Assembly (NCBI GenBank): GCA_000179315.1
Contig: ADZZ01000237.1
Coordinates: 1-33,913, forward strand
Source of the DNA: a delta proteobacterium NaphS2
Lineage (GTDB): Bacteria; Desulfobacterota; DSM-4660; Desulfatiglandales; Desulfatiglandaceae
Direction of reading: 5' to 3'
DNA: 33,913 bases
The position numbers were made by a program, and so were the translations under genes. The stretch's first letter is position 1. Every line of letters begins with the position of its first letter. Shown here piece after piece: positions 7,085 to 14,558 of the stretch. The notes under the pieces were generated by a model. That model had not been told where the DNA came from and searched no databases. It saw only the letters and a program-made list of their open reading frames with translations.

Positions 7085-8142
7085 TTCTCAACGATACCAT
7101 CTTTCAGGGCCATATGGGTCGGCACCGGAATGGGCATGCATCGGTCGTTTTCCGGATTGTACATCAACCGGTAGCTCATTCCCTGATTCGTTTCACGGTA
7201 CATTCTGTCCCACCCTCTTACAAAATAGGGACATTCATCATTAAAACAGATGTACATGAAGTGGTTGTCCCAGGTCTGGCAGAAGGGATTGTCGGGCACC
7301 TCCCATTTTTTCAACTTTTCATCACAATGGGGGCAATGAAGGGTCTCTTTTACCGTCCTCTTTTTCTTCTCCAGGGTTTCCGCTGACATCCTCTCGCCAT
7401 ACCAATCCCTTATGGCAGGCCTTTTCCCTTTGGAAACCCCTCCCTTTTTTTCAGCATAAACTGCATATATTGGATCGCTCACCGGTGTCTGATGGGCATA
7501 CTTGTCGTCTTTCGGCCTTGGCTTTCCCTTGGATACATAACGGGACGGTTTTTCAAAGGCGCCGGAAAGTTCAAAAAAGTCATTGACCAGGATGACCCGT
7601 TCGTTTTCATCCGACTCCTGCCAGACTTTGACGGCTTTTTGCGGGAACATCCTGTTTGAGAAAATCACGAGAAAGAGTCCGCCCGGCTTCAGAATCCTGC
7701 CGACTTCTTTAAATACGGCAACCGGTTGCGTCATATAATCCACCGATACCGTGTTGATGACCACATCAAATGAGGCATCGGAAAAAGGGAGCTCGGGATT
7801 TTCATTCATGTCGTGAATGACATATTGGGTCAGTCGGTTGTTATTTTTCAGTTCATTTTCATTGAGGCCCAGCCCGGTAATCCTTGAAGCGTCAAGATCT
7901 TCCGGCAGATGACTTTCCCATCCCGCCATCAAGTCCAGGATTGCGGGATTCTTTTCCACGATGAGGCTCTTAATAATGTGCCTGGCCGTATCAAGGGCCA
8001 ACGAATCCAGGTGACTGACAAACCGATCGGTTCTATAAAATTTCTTGTCGTCGGAATCGTCCGGACGTGAAAAGGCATCCGGTCGAAAAATGGGATCCAG
8101 TTGTGATTCAAAATTTCTATAATAAGCGTTGTTGGTTTCCAT
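7081..8142 (-). CDS. Class I methyltransferase-like protein fused to a C-terminal zinc ribbon
   Basis: The 353-residue protein joins a type 11-like SAM-dependent methyltransferase domain (about 40-170) to a C-terminal Cys-rich region (about 265-350). Methyltransferase traits are a degenerate motif I (ILDLMAGWES, without the usual GxGxG), the acidic motif before LPFSDASFDVV, and the post-motif III turn ILKPGGLFLVIFS. The zinc-ribbon part has CPHC (270-273), a Cys at 288 and CFNDEC (299-304), followed by PYFVRGW. ATG 8142 was preferred to the GTG at 8151 because GGGAGG lies nine bases before the ATG and runs into the GTG. The substrate cannot be told. An attenuator-like hairpin set precedes it. 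The weak SAM motif leaves activity open. Confidence 0.75.
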   Translation of the reverse strand: METNNAYYRNFESQLDPIFRPDAFSRPDDSDDKKFYRTDRFVSHLDSLALDTARHIIKSLIVEKNPAILDLMAGWESHLPEDLDASRITGLGLNENELKNNNRLTQYVIHDMNENPELPFSDASFDVVINTVSVDYMTQPVAVFKEVGRILKPGGLFLVIFSNRMFPQKAVKVWQESDENERVILVNDFFELSGAFEKPSRYVSKGKPRPKDDKYAHQTPVSDPIYAVYAEKKGGVSKGKRPAIRDWYGERMSAETLEKKKRTVKETLHCPHCDEKLKKWEVPDNPFCQTWDNHFMYICFNDECPYFVRGWDRMYRETNQGMSYRLMYNPENDRCMPIPVPTHMALKDGIVEN

Positions 8143-8158
8143 CGTTGACACCTCCCAT

Positions 8159-8226
8159 AAAAAAAGCCGTGAATCACCTGTTTGGTGAAACCCGGCTCGT
8201 AGCCCCTCAAAAATGAGGGCGGGTTT
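8159..8226 (-). promoter_or_regulatory. Attenuator-like structured leader of the methyltransferase gene
   Basis: On the minus strand the leader holds two competing structures. The first pairs AAACCCG (8226-8220) with CGGGTTT (8194-8188), enclosing a perfect hairpin CCCTCA/TGAGGG (8219-8204). The second is terminator-like: GCCG/CGGC and GGTGA/TCACC between 8196 and 8166, followed at once by seven T residues (8165-8159). The two share the 8188-8196 segment, so they exclude each other. The T run ends about 11 bases before the GGAGG ribosome site. This is the layout of a transcription attenuator or riboswitch; I do not recognise a known class. It might instead be the end of a small RNA made from the minus strand. 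Confidence 0.5.
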
Positions 8227-8295
8227 AGAATATGTAATGTTTATTTGACTTGAGTTTCAAAGTAAGCATCCATTATGCTGTGTCAACTGTGAATT

Positions 8296-9639
8296 TTGGC
8301 ATGCTTGATGCTTTGGACCTGCTGGGAGGGCCGCCACAACCCCGATTCGCGGCTATGCAACAGGACCCTTTATCCATTCATTGCGAGATTAGCGTTGGAT
8401 CACTTGCAGAGTCTATTGGGATTTTTGACATTTCCTTTTCTGGCCTGGCTTTTATCTGAAAATCGCCGGAAGATCAGCTTCAGAACGCTGATTGCAGGGC
8501 TCCTACTGCAGGTGTGTCTTGCCCTGATGCTCCTGAAATTTCCGGGAAGCCGGGACGTTTTCCTCTGGCTGAACAAAGGCGTTCGGGCGCTGGCGGAGTC
8601 CACTCGGGCAGGCACCGGATTTGTCTTCGGTTATCTGGGAGGCGCCTCGCTTCCCTTTGCGGAAAAAAGTCCGGCTTCTACCTACATCCTGGCATTTCGA
8701 GGGCTTCCGCTGGTACTGGTGATCAGTGCCCTGACATCATTGTTCTTTTACTGGCGGATCCTACCCTGGGTGGTCAATGGGTTTGCCTGGATTCTGAAGC
8801 GGGTGATGGGCATCGGCGGCGTAGAGGGACTCGGAGCGGCGGCCAACGTATTTATCGGCATGGTGGAGTCCCCTCTTTTTGTAAGGCCGTATTTGTCGGG
8901 TATTTCCAGAAGTGAACTTTTTACCATTATGGTGTGCGGTATGTCCACTATTGCGGGCACGGTGATGGTCCTTTATGCCTCAATTCTGCAAGCTGCGGTA
9001 TCGGGGATCATGGGTCATTTGCTGGTGGCTTCCATTGTCAGCGCCCCCGCAGCCATTACCATCTCCAAGCTTATGGTACCGGAGATATCCGCCTTGTCGG
9101 AAGAGGCCCTTTCAGCGCCCCGGGGGGCAAAAAGTGCCATGGACGCCATTACGAAAGGGACCATCGGCGGTATCAAGCTGCTGATCAACATCATTGCCAT
9201 GCTGGTGGTTTTCGTGGCGCTGGTTTACCTGATCAATCTTTTCCTGGCACTCCTTCCGGGAATATACGGCAAGCCGATTACATTTGAGCGTTTGGTGGGT
9301 TTTATCATGGCCCCGGTGGCATGGCTCATGGGCATTCCCCTGTCAGAAACGGTGACGGCGGGAGGATTGATGGGAATTAAGACCGTGTTAAATGAGCTCC
9401 TCGCCTATCTGAAATTTGCCGAACTGCCCCAGGGGGTTCTTTCCGAACGGAGTCGGCTGATTATGGTTTATGCCATGTGCGGGTTTGCCAATTTCGGCTC
9501 CCTGGGGATCATGATCGGGGGGATGGGCGCCATGGCACCGGAAAGACGGGATGAAATCGTGGGTTTGGGACTCAAATCCATTGTGGCCGGGACCATCGCC
9601 ACTTGCATGACCGGTGCACTCGTTGGAATGATTTACTGA
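8296..9639 (+). CDS. nupC: Concentrative nucleoside transporter (NupC/CNT family)
   Basis: This inner-membrane protein would take up nucleosides by symport with H+ or Na+. The reading frame gives 447 residues with about ten hydrophobic segments. CNT signatures include the N-terminal LQSLLGFL..AWLLSENRRK, the FVFGYLGG region, FIGMVESPLFVRPYL, and the C-terminal CGFANFGSLGIMIGGMGAM..RR. The family normally begins just before LQSLLG, so the first about 30 residues encoded from ATG 8296 are not family-like and have no good ribosome site. A TTG at 8395 with GAG about nine bases upstream is a likely true start, giving about 414 residues. The gene stands alone, head to head with the methyltransferase gene. 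Confidence 0.9.
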   Translation: MACLMLWTCWEGRHNPDSRLCNRTLYPFIARLALDHLQSLLGFLTFPFLAWLLSENRRKISFRTLIAGLLLQVCLALMLLKFPGSRDVFLWLNKGVRALAESTRAGTGFVFGYLGGASLPFAEKSPASTYILAFRGLPLVLVISALTSLFFYWRILPWVVNGFAWILKRVMGIGGVEGLGAAANVFIGMVESPLFVRPYLSGISRSELFTIMVCGMSTIAGTVMVLYASILQAAVSGIMGHLLVASIVSAPAAITISKLMVPEISALSEEALSAPRGAKSAMDAITKGTIGGIKLLINIIAMLVVFVALVYLINLFLALLPGIYGKPITFERLVGFIMAPVAWLMGIPLSETVTAGGLMGIKTVLNELLAYLKFAELPQGVLSERSRLIMVYAMCGFANFGSLGIMIGGMGAMAPERRDEIVGLGLKSIVAGTIATCMTGALVGMIY

Positions 9640-9692
9640 AGCGGCCCATGGGCAAAGGAAAAAGGCTCCAGCAAGGCCGCGAATTTTTACGA

Positions 9693-9863
9693 TCAGTCTC
9701 CTTCGATTTTTTCGCAGACCGATTCCATCCATTCTTCTATCTGATCACGATATTCATGGGGGCCGGTTTCCATCCCGCACGACCCGCAGGAAACTTTGGC
9801 ATTGGCTCACCGGCCATGAAGTTCAGCCGGCCCACCACAGAATATGCAGATTAACTCAGGCAT
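9693..9863 (-). CDS. Small zinc-ribbon protein with in-frame TGA (candidate selenoprotein)
   Basis: Reading the minus strand from ATG 9863 gives MPELICIFCGGPAELHGR, then TGA (9809-9807, codon 19), then the same frame continues through VSCGSCGMETGP to a stop at 9695-9693, 56 codons in all. The two halves on either side of the TGA together form one treble-clef/Lar-like zinc ribbon: CxxC (Cys6, Cys9) before and CxxC (Cys26, Cys29) after, then an amphipathic IEEWMESV helix. A hairpin with bacterial SECIS geometry follows the TGA. The gene begins 25 bases after the stop of the MBL/GNAT gene on the same strand, so it may be co-transcribed. The ribosome site is weak (A-rich). Alternatives are a nonsense-mutated gene (for example TGG to TGA) or a sequence error. 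Confidence 0.5.
9766..9794 (-). promoter_or_regulatory. SECIS-like hairpin after the in-frame TGA
   Basis: TCCTGC (9791-9786) pairs with GCGGGA (9778-9773), one pair being a T-G wobble, around a seven-base loop GGGTCGT. A further GTT/AAC pairing below a four-base bulge extends the stem. The loop begins 22 bases after the TGA and its G-T step is at 24-25, inside the spacing known for bacterial SECIS elements. The loop contains GGUC, as does the SelB-binding loop of E. coli fdhF. Confidence 0.4.
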
Positions 9864-9888
9864 GGATTTTTTTTGCGGTCTGCGCTGT

Positions 9889-12453
9889 TTAGGCGATCCA
9901 GATGGTCTCCACATAAGAAAAAGAAAAATCAATCACCATTTTGGGGCGGTTATTAACCAAATCCCAGCTGACAAAGGGGGTTAATTGATCGATAACCGTT
10001 TTCCTTTCCACATTCAGCGCATTTGAAATGGTTGTGGCACTGGTTTTCACCGTTTCCATAATGATCCTGTCCAGCTTGACCGCCTCATTGACCGATTTCA
10101 AACTCGGGTTGCTCTGAAGCTGCTCAATGGCTTCTTCCCAGTGAATGGCATCGATTTTTCGGCGCAGCACATAGCCGTTTCCCAGGTCCCGGATGATCAG
10201 CAAAATGGGATTTGTCTTCAGTTGCGCGCTCTTGATTTTGGTGTTTGGCATTTCATGGGAAATTCTGGCCACCAGATCTCTTCTCTCCTCCAATACATGG
10301 ATCTGTCTGGCCTGAACCCGTTCAAAGATATAGGTTTTCTCATCGATTTCAATTTCTTTTAACCGGGTGGGATCAAATCCCAGATCCATGAGATCGCCCA
10401 GGGTCAACGTGTCTTCGTAGGTCTTGTTGTGCTTTTCAAGCCATAGCAGGAAATTAGGCCTTCGATAATTGGGCAGTGACTCGATCACCTGGGCGGGTTT
10501 TTGTTTCAACTCTTCCGGCAGCTTGCTTAAAAGCCCCAGCGATCCCATCACAATGGCGTCTTCTTTTGCCAACTCTCTGGGCGCGTACGATTTTACCTGC
10601 AATTTGTCAATTCGGGCATCGAGCACGATCTGTTCGGTGGATTCCCCTCCCGTGTATCCCACAAGGTCGCCGATGCGGCGTCTGAAGGCGATGAATTTAG
10701 TGACAAAACGGGTGAATAAAAAACGCATGAATACGGAAGACCTGGGCCCCTCAAGCTCGGGATGAAAATAGGTCATTAAAGCCTGGTAGAGTTCCCTGAA
10801 TTCATTCAGGGTTTTTTTGACCATGGTTTCGTTTTCGCGAATATCGATGAGGCCCCGTTTCCGCTTCAGGTGATACATGAGTTTTAAAACCGACTGCTTC
10901 AGATCCCTGTTTTTCATGGAAGGCGGGATAAACACCATGTAATTGTTGTCTTTATAAACCATGAGATCTCCGATGATGTCTTCCACGGGGATCCAGGAAT
11001 GTTTCAGATAGACGGCATTGGTGGGGTCGTCCTGGGGTATGATGTTGTCCAGTATGCCCACGGCTGATTTCTCCGTCAGAAAATCGGCAAAGGATATCAG
11101 GATCTGGTTCCCCAATCCCTTGCGCCGGAAGGGTGCCGCTACTTCGACATAAACGAGATAATAGCAGGGTATCGGTTTTTTCAGATAGATCATGTTGAGG
11201 CGTGCGAGATTTTCGCCGGTTTCCGCCTTGATTTCAAACATCTGAAAACCGTTTTGAGCGTCGTTGAATTTAAGCCGATTGATCCTGCCGCCTTTTGCGG
11301 TGGCGCCGACCAGTTCCCAGAGGTTGTCAAAGAGGTCCGCTGAAACCGGCGCTTCCGCCAGTCCGCTTCGCATTCCTTCATCGATGAGTGCCACCAGGCT
11401 CAACCGCTCACCCAGGTTCAGTTCTTTTGACGTCTTCGGAATTTCAACCGGTTCCGCATCCAAGACCAATTCTTTGGTATTATCCGTTTCCCGAAAGGGC
11501 ACTTCATCTGAAGACCGTGAAGGCTTTCCTTCCAGGCTGAAAGAGATGTCTTCGCCGGTTTCACGGGATCGGTTGATCATTTGTTTGCAAAGATCGTGAT
11601 TGACCTTGAAAGGCTGAATGTCCGTGAGGCTGCTCACGAACTGAGCGCCTTCCAGTGCGATGCTTTCGGCGGAATTTCCACGGTTGAGCTGTTTCAGGAT
11701 GGTTTCATGGTAATGACGGGTGGCCGTGATAGCTTTTTCAAGATAGGTGTGAACATCGCCCTCGATTACCGCGTTATGACTGAGTATGGCACGTTCAGCC
11801 GGAAATGTGCTCAGCTTTTGGATGCTCTCCACATAGCCTTTCAGTGAAAAAAAATAATTGGGCCAGAAGATGTCTTTTTCAGGAACGTAGAATCCGGTAG
11901 CGTCTCCCACCATCAAGGTTTTTTCACCGGGTTCGTACGCCGAGATATGACAGGGTGAATGTCCCGGCGTATCGATAATCTCCCATGTGACATGATCCCC
12001 GAGATCGAGGGCATCCCCGCCTTTTACCTGAAGATCCACTTCAAACCGGTAATCTTCGGCGGTCGGCGGTATGTCATCGATTTCCGATTTGGCCCGCATG
12101 AGCTGCGCAAGTCCCAGATCCACCAGCAGGAATTCATTATGGAACTCCTGAGTATTCAGGATGTTCGCTCCGGGTCCGCTGGCAACGATTTTAAGATGGG
12201 GCCATCGGCGTTTCAAGTGGGGCAGGGCGCCGATATGGTCGGCGTGGGTATGGGTTAACAGGATGTATTCTATTTCTTGCATATCAATGCCCAGACTTTT
12301 GATCTGTTGAACGATCAACCGGGAGGTGGGCCCCGTGCCGCCCTCAATGATCATGCCAACCTTCCCCATGGAAAGAAACGCCGGAAAAGCGACGGTGCCA
12401 ATTCGATGGAAATTGGGCGTTATGGCAGCGGGCTTTATTTTGGTTTGGTTCAT
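9889..12453 (-). CDS. Metallo-beta-lactamase fold hydrolase fused to a GNAT acetyltransferase domain
   Basis: The 854-residue protein has at least three parts. Residues about 10-300 are an MBL-fold hydrolase with HTHADHIG (68-75), a second His in TPGHSPCH (165), the bridging Asp in GDATG (184) and His226. Residues about 385-510 look like a GNAT N-acetyltransferase: the acetyl-CoA loop RRKGLG (443-448) follows a YLVYVEVA strand. Residues about 530-854 are an unrecognised helical region ending in a possible winged-helix segment (TISNALNVERKTVIDQL). The substrate cannot be told. ATG 12453 has AGGTAA upstream. The candidate selenoprotein gene follows it closely, and a terminator separates it from the upstream exchanger gene. 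The protein may act on an acylated or thioester-linked substrate, but that is speculation. Confidence 0.75.
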   Translation of the reverse strand: MNQTKIKPAAITPNFHRIGTVAFPAFLSMGKVGMIIEGGTGPTSRLIVQQIKSLGIDMQEIEYILLTHTHADHIGALPHLKRRWPHLKIVASGPGANILNTQEFHNEFLLVDLGLAQLMRAKSEIDDIPPTAEDYRFEVDLQVKGGDALDLGDHVTWEIIDTPGHSPCHISAYEPGEKTLMVGDATGFYVPEKDIFWPNYFFSLKGYVESIQKLSTFPAERAILSHNAVIEGDVHTYLEKAITATRHYHETILKQLNRGNSAESIALEGAQFVSSLTDIQPFKVNHDLCKQMINRSRETGEDISFSLEGKPSRSSDEVPFRETDNTKELVLDAEPVEIPKTSKELNLGERLSLVALIDEGMRSGLAEAPVSADLFDNLWELVGATAKGGRINRLKFNDAQNGFQMFEIKAETGENLARLNMIYLKKPIPCYYLVYVEVAAPFRRKGLGNQILISFADFLTEKSAVGILDNIIPQDDPTNAVYLKHSWIPVEDIIGDLMVYKDNNYMVFIPPSMKNRDLKQSVLKLMYHLKRKRGLIDIRENETMVKKTLNEFRELYQALMTYFHPELEGPRSSVFMRFLFTRFVTKFIAFRRRIGDLVGYTGGESTEQIVLDARIDKLQVKSYAPRELAKEDAIVMGSLGLLSKLPEELKQKPAQVIESLPNYRRPNFLLWLEKHNKTYEDTLTLGDLMDLGFDPTRLKEIEIDEKTYIFERVQARQIHVLEERRDLVARISHEMPNTKIKSAQLKTNPILLIIRDLGNGYVLRRKIDAIHWEEAIEQLQSNPSLKSVNEAVKLDRIIMETVKTSATTISNALNVERKTVIDQLTPFVSWDLVNNRPKMVIDFSFSYVETIWIA

Positions 12454-12484
12454 GGTATTACCTGATTTGCATTAATGTGGAATC

Positions 12485-12505
12485 CAAAAAAAGCCGCGGG
12501 CTTTA
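12485..12505 (-). terminator. Rho-independent terminator after the Ca2+/Na+ exchanger gene
   Basis: On the minus strand AAAGCC-CGC-GGCTTT is followed by further T residues (run of seven T ending at 12485). It lies between the exchanger stop and the start of the MBL/GNAT gene, so these are probably separate transcripts. Confidence 0.6.
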
Positions 12506-12565
12506 AAGTAAAGAATCCTTGGGTAAATCGTCGTCATGTTTCTGTCGCCTCCTTTCAGCATGTTG

Positions 12566-13546
12566 TCACGCCTTATGAATCAGATAGCCCAGGAACGCCA
12601 CATAACAGGCCAGAAGGATGAGCCCGTCTTTCCGGGTTATGGTGGGGGTTTTCCGCATCATAAGCCAGGGCAGTGCGCTGATAATCAGCATCGCCAGGTA
12701 ATCGATCATCAGACCGCTCTCCCAGAAGCCGCCCGGTACGGGAATCGGTCGGATCAAGGAAGCCGCCCCCACCACGCTGAGAATGTTGAATACGTTGCTT
12801 CCCACCAGGTTTCCGATACTGATATCCATCTCCTTTTTGATGGCGGCAACCACAGAGGTTGCCAGTTCGGGAAGGGATGTACCGAAGGCCACGATGGTTA
12901 ATCCTATGAATTTCTCGGAAACCCCAAGCACCGTCATAATTTTAACGGCGGAATCCACCACCAGTTGCGCGCCGAACACCACACCGCATATGCCCACAAT
13001 AATGAGCAGGAGTTGTTTTCCCCGCGATGCAATGATGCTTGTTTCCTCGAGGCCGACTCCGGGCATGTCGACCGCTTTGTCGGAGCCGCTTACGGATTCC
13101 TTGCGAGCATTGTAATAGTTGTAAAGCGTATACAGGATAATGCCGCCAAAGAGGGTGCCCCCTTCAAAACGCCCGATGGTGGAATTCAGGGAGAGCACCA
13201 GAAGATACAGGGAGATGCCGATCATGATGGGGATGTCCCGTTTTACCACCGAGGGGTCGCAGGTGATCGGTTGGAAAACCGCCGAAATTCCCAGAATGAG
13301 TGCAATATTGCAGATATTACTCCCCACCACATTCCCCAGGGCGATCATGCTTTTGTCCTGAAGGGAGGAAACCACGCTGACCACCAGTTCCGGGGCGGAC
13401 GTGCCGAAAGCGACCACTGTGAGACCGATGACCACAGGCGTTACGCCCAGGCTTTTGGCCAGGCCGGAAGAGCCCTTGACGAGCCATTCGGCTCCGTAAT
13501 AAAGCATGGCAAAGCCAATTGCGCAAAAGAATATATCGAGCGTCAT
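12566..13546 (-). CDS. Calcium/sodium antiporter (CaCA family, YrbG-like)
   Basis: This inner-membrane exchanger of the K+-dependent Na+/Ca2+ exchanger-like group would expel Ca2+ in exchange for Na+ or H+. The 326-residue length and about ten membrane helices fit YrbG-type proteins. The two inverted alpha repeats are clear: GTSAPELVVSVVSS followed by GNVVGSNICNI near residues 48-82, and GTSLPELATSVVAA followed by GNLVGSNVFNI near 222-258, each with the essential Glu in GTSxPEL. A charged loop at about 145-175 splits the halves. The family is well known and the assignment firm; the true ion pair is inferred. The gene lies 60 bases downstream of the Fe-S protein gene on the same strand. Confidence 0.93.
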   Translation of the reverse strand: MTLDIFFCAIGFAMLYYGAEWLVKGSSGLAKSLGVTPVVIGLTVVAFGTSAPELVVSVVSSLQDKSMIALGNVVGSNICNIALILGISAVFQPITCDPSVVKRDIPIMIGISLYLLVLSLNSTIGRFEGGTLFGGIILYTLYNYYNARKESVSGSDKAVDMPGVGLEETSIIASRGKQLLLIIVGICGVVFGAQLVVDSAVKIMTVLGVSEKFIGLTIVAFGTSLPELATSVVAAIKKEMDISIGNLVGSNVFNILSVVGAASLIRPIPVPGGFWESGLMIDYLAMLIISALPWLMMRKTPTITRKDGLILLACYVAFLGYLIHKA

Positions 13547-13606
13547 CTGATGTCCTCGAAGGATTGGGTTTTGCCCCGCGCCAACGTCTCCACTGCCAAT
13601 TTCCGG

Positions 13607-14128
13607 CTAAAATGAGAATTGGTCCAGGTATCGCTGCAGCTCTTGAGCCTTTTGATCTGACAACTCCGGACAGTCGCCAGGCCCTTTTGCGCCTTGTGCC
13701 AGAAGGGTGGCAAAAACCATGCAGGTGGGTTGTCCACACCGCCGGCATCCGTTGCGCCCGGGGAGACGTTTGAGGATTTGCAGGAGGTTGGGTTTGGGTG
13801 CACCTTCGTACGAGGGCACGATTTCATGCCTTCGCTCCCAGATATCATTGGCTTCCCGCATCAGCCATTGAAGGATTTTTTCAGCCTCTTCCTCGTCTTT
13901 AAGGGCGTTGATGGTGATTTTGTCGCCGTGAAGAACGATGATTTTACCTTGAAGCCGAAAGGTTACGGCCGGCGGATTCTTGAAGTATTCATACCCTCCC
14001 AGTTCTGCGTTCAAATAGGGGAGCACTTCGCTGATGTCCTGGTCCAGATGGGCGATGCAGTCTACCGTTTGAAAACCGGGATTGCATTCGGGGCGCGAAA
14101 TTTCTGTTTTGTATCCTTTTAACAGCAT
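13607..14128 (-). CDS. 4Fe-4S cluster-binding protein
   Basis: The 173-residue protein carries a C-terminal Fe-S motif, NGCRRCGQPTC then GDCPEL, with Cys128, Cys131, Cys136 and Cys153. This C-x2-C-x4-C-x16-C pattern is that of the FeS domain of RnfB and the CO dehydrogenase/acetyl-CoA synthase small subunit, and usually binds a [4Fe-4S] cluster. The N-terminal about 100 residues (with Cys15 and Cys24) form an unrecognised domain. ATG 14128 is preferred to the TTG at 14140; neither has a strong ribosome site. Its electron partner is not visible in the neighbourhood. The exchanger gene follows at 60 bases. Confidence 0.8.
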   Translation of the reverse strand: MLLKGYKTEISRPECNPGFQTVDCIAHLDQDISEVLPYLNAELGGYEYFKNPPAVTFRLQGKIIVLHGDKITINALKDEEEAEKILQWLMREANDIWERRHEIVPSYEGAPKPNLLQILKRLPGRNGCRRCGQPTCMVFATLLAQGAKGPGDCPELSDQKAQELQRYLDQFSF

Positions 14129-14230
14129 GGTCCTGACCAAAGATATTTGAAATTGGAATTGGGACGTCTTTCAAGACACTATAACAAAATTGCTTTTGAG
14201 AAAACAATGAAATATGATCCGATCAATGGG

Positions 14231-14546
14231 TCATGCCGGGTTATGTGCCCGTGGTGACCTCATTGACTTTAAGTCTTGCCCGCCTGGGGATATGAAGGGG
14301 AAGGGGCGCCTCTATGTCTGGGGGATTTCGCTGTTTACAGCCGGATCTCTTTTGTGCGGACCGGCTCCCTGTGTGTATTGGCTCATTTTGTTCAGGATGG
14401 TTCAGGCCCTGGGGGCCGCCATCGCCACCGAAGCCCTGGTGGCAGGTTTTTCGGGCCTTTACAAAACGGCAGCGCTGGTCATCGCGGTATCTTCCATTCT
14501 GGCTATCACCGCTTTCTATCTGGATGGCCGCCGTCGGGATGACTGA
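14231..14546 (+). pseudogene. Decayed MFS transporter remnant
   Basis: The stretch GRLYVWGISLFTAGSLLCG followed by WLILFRMVQALGAA matches motif A and the second and third helices of DHA-type MFS transporters. It is then joined directly to a segment like the last helix and tail (VAGFSGLYKTAALVIAV...GRRRDD), so most of the middle is missing. Upstream, a different frame (SLTLSLARLG, ending about 14284) continues into this one, pointing to a frameshift. An ATG at 14214 gives a 110-residue frame, but the sequence has no complete transporter fold. The gene is best read as a relic. Confidence 0.6.
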
Positions 14547-14558
14547 ACCGGAGGATTT

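Noticed and set aside
6946-7386. 146-codon + frame across the methyltransferase gene end
   Set aside because: The 3' two-thirds is antisense to the methyltransferase/zinc-ribbon gene; the real gene here is the 31-codon lipoprotein in another frame.
8159-8226. tRNA or known riboswitch
   Set aside because: No tRNA cloverleaf, and no conserved SAM, SAH, cobalamin, TPP or c-di-GMP core could be recognised; kept only as an attenuator-like leader.
9603-9854. 83-codon + frame after nupC
   Set aside because: It begins inside nupC and is antisense to the zinc-ribbon coding sequence, which has conserved-looking CxxC motifs on the minus strand.
12965-13615. 216-codon + frame opposite the Ca2+/Na+ exchanger
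   Set aside because: It is antisense to the exchanger and rich in His/Gln/Arg, as shadows usually are.
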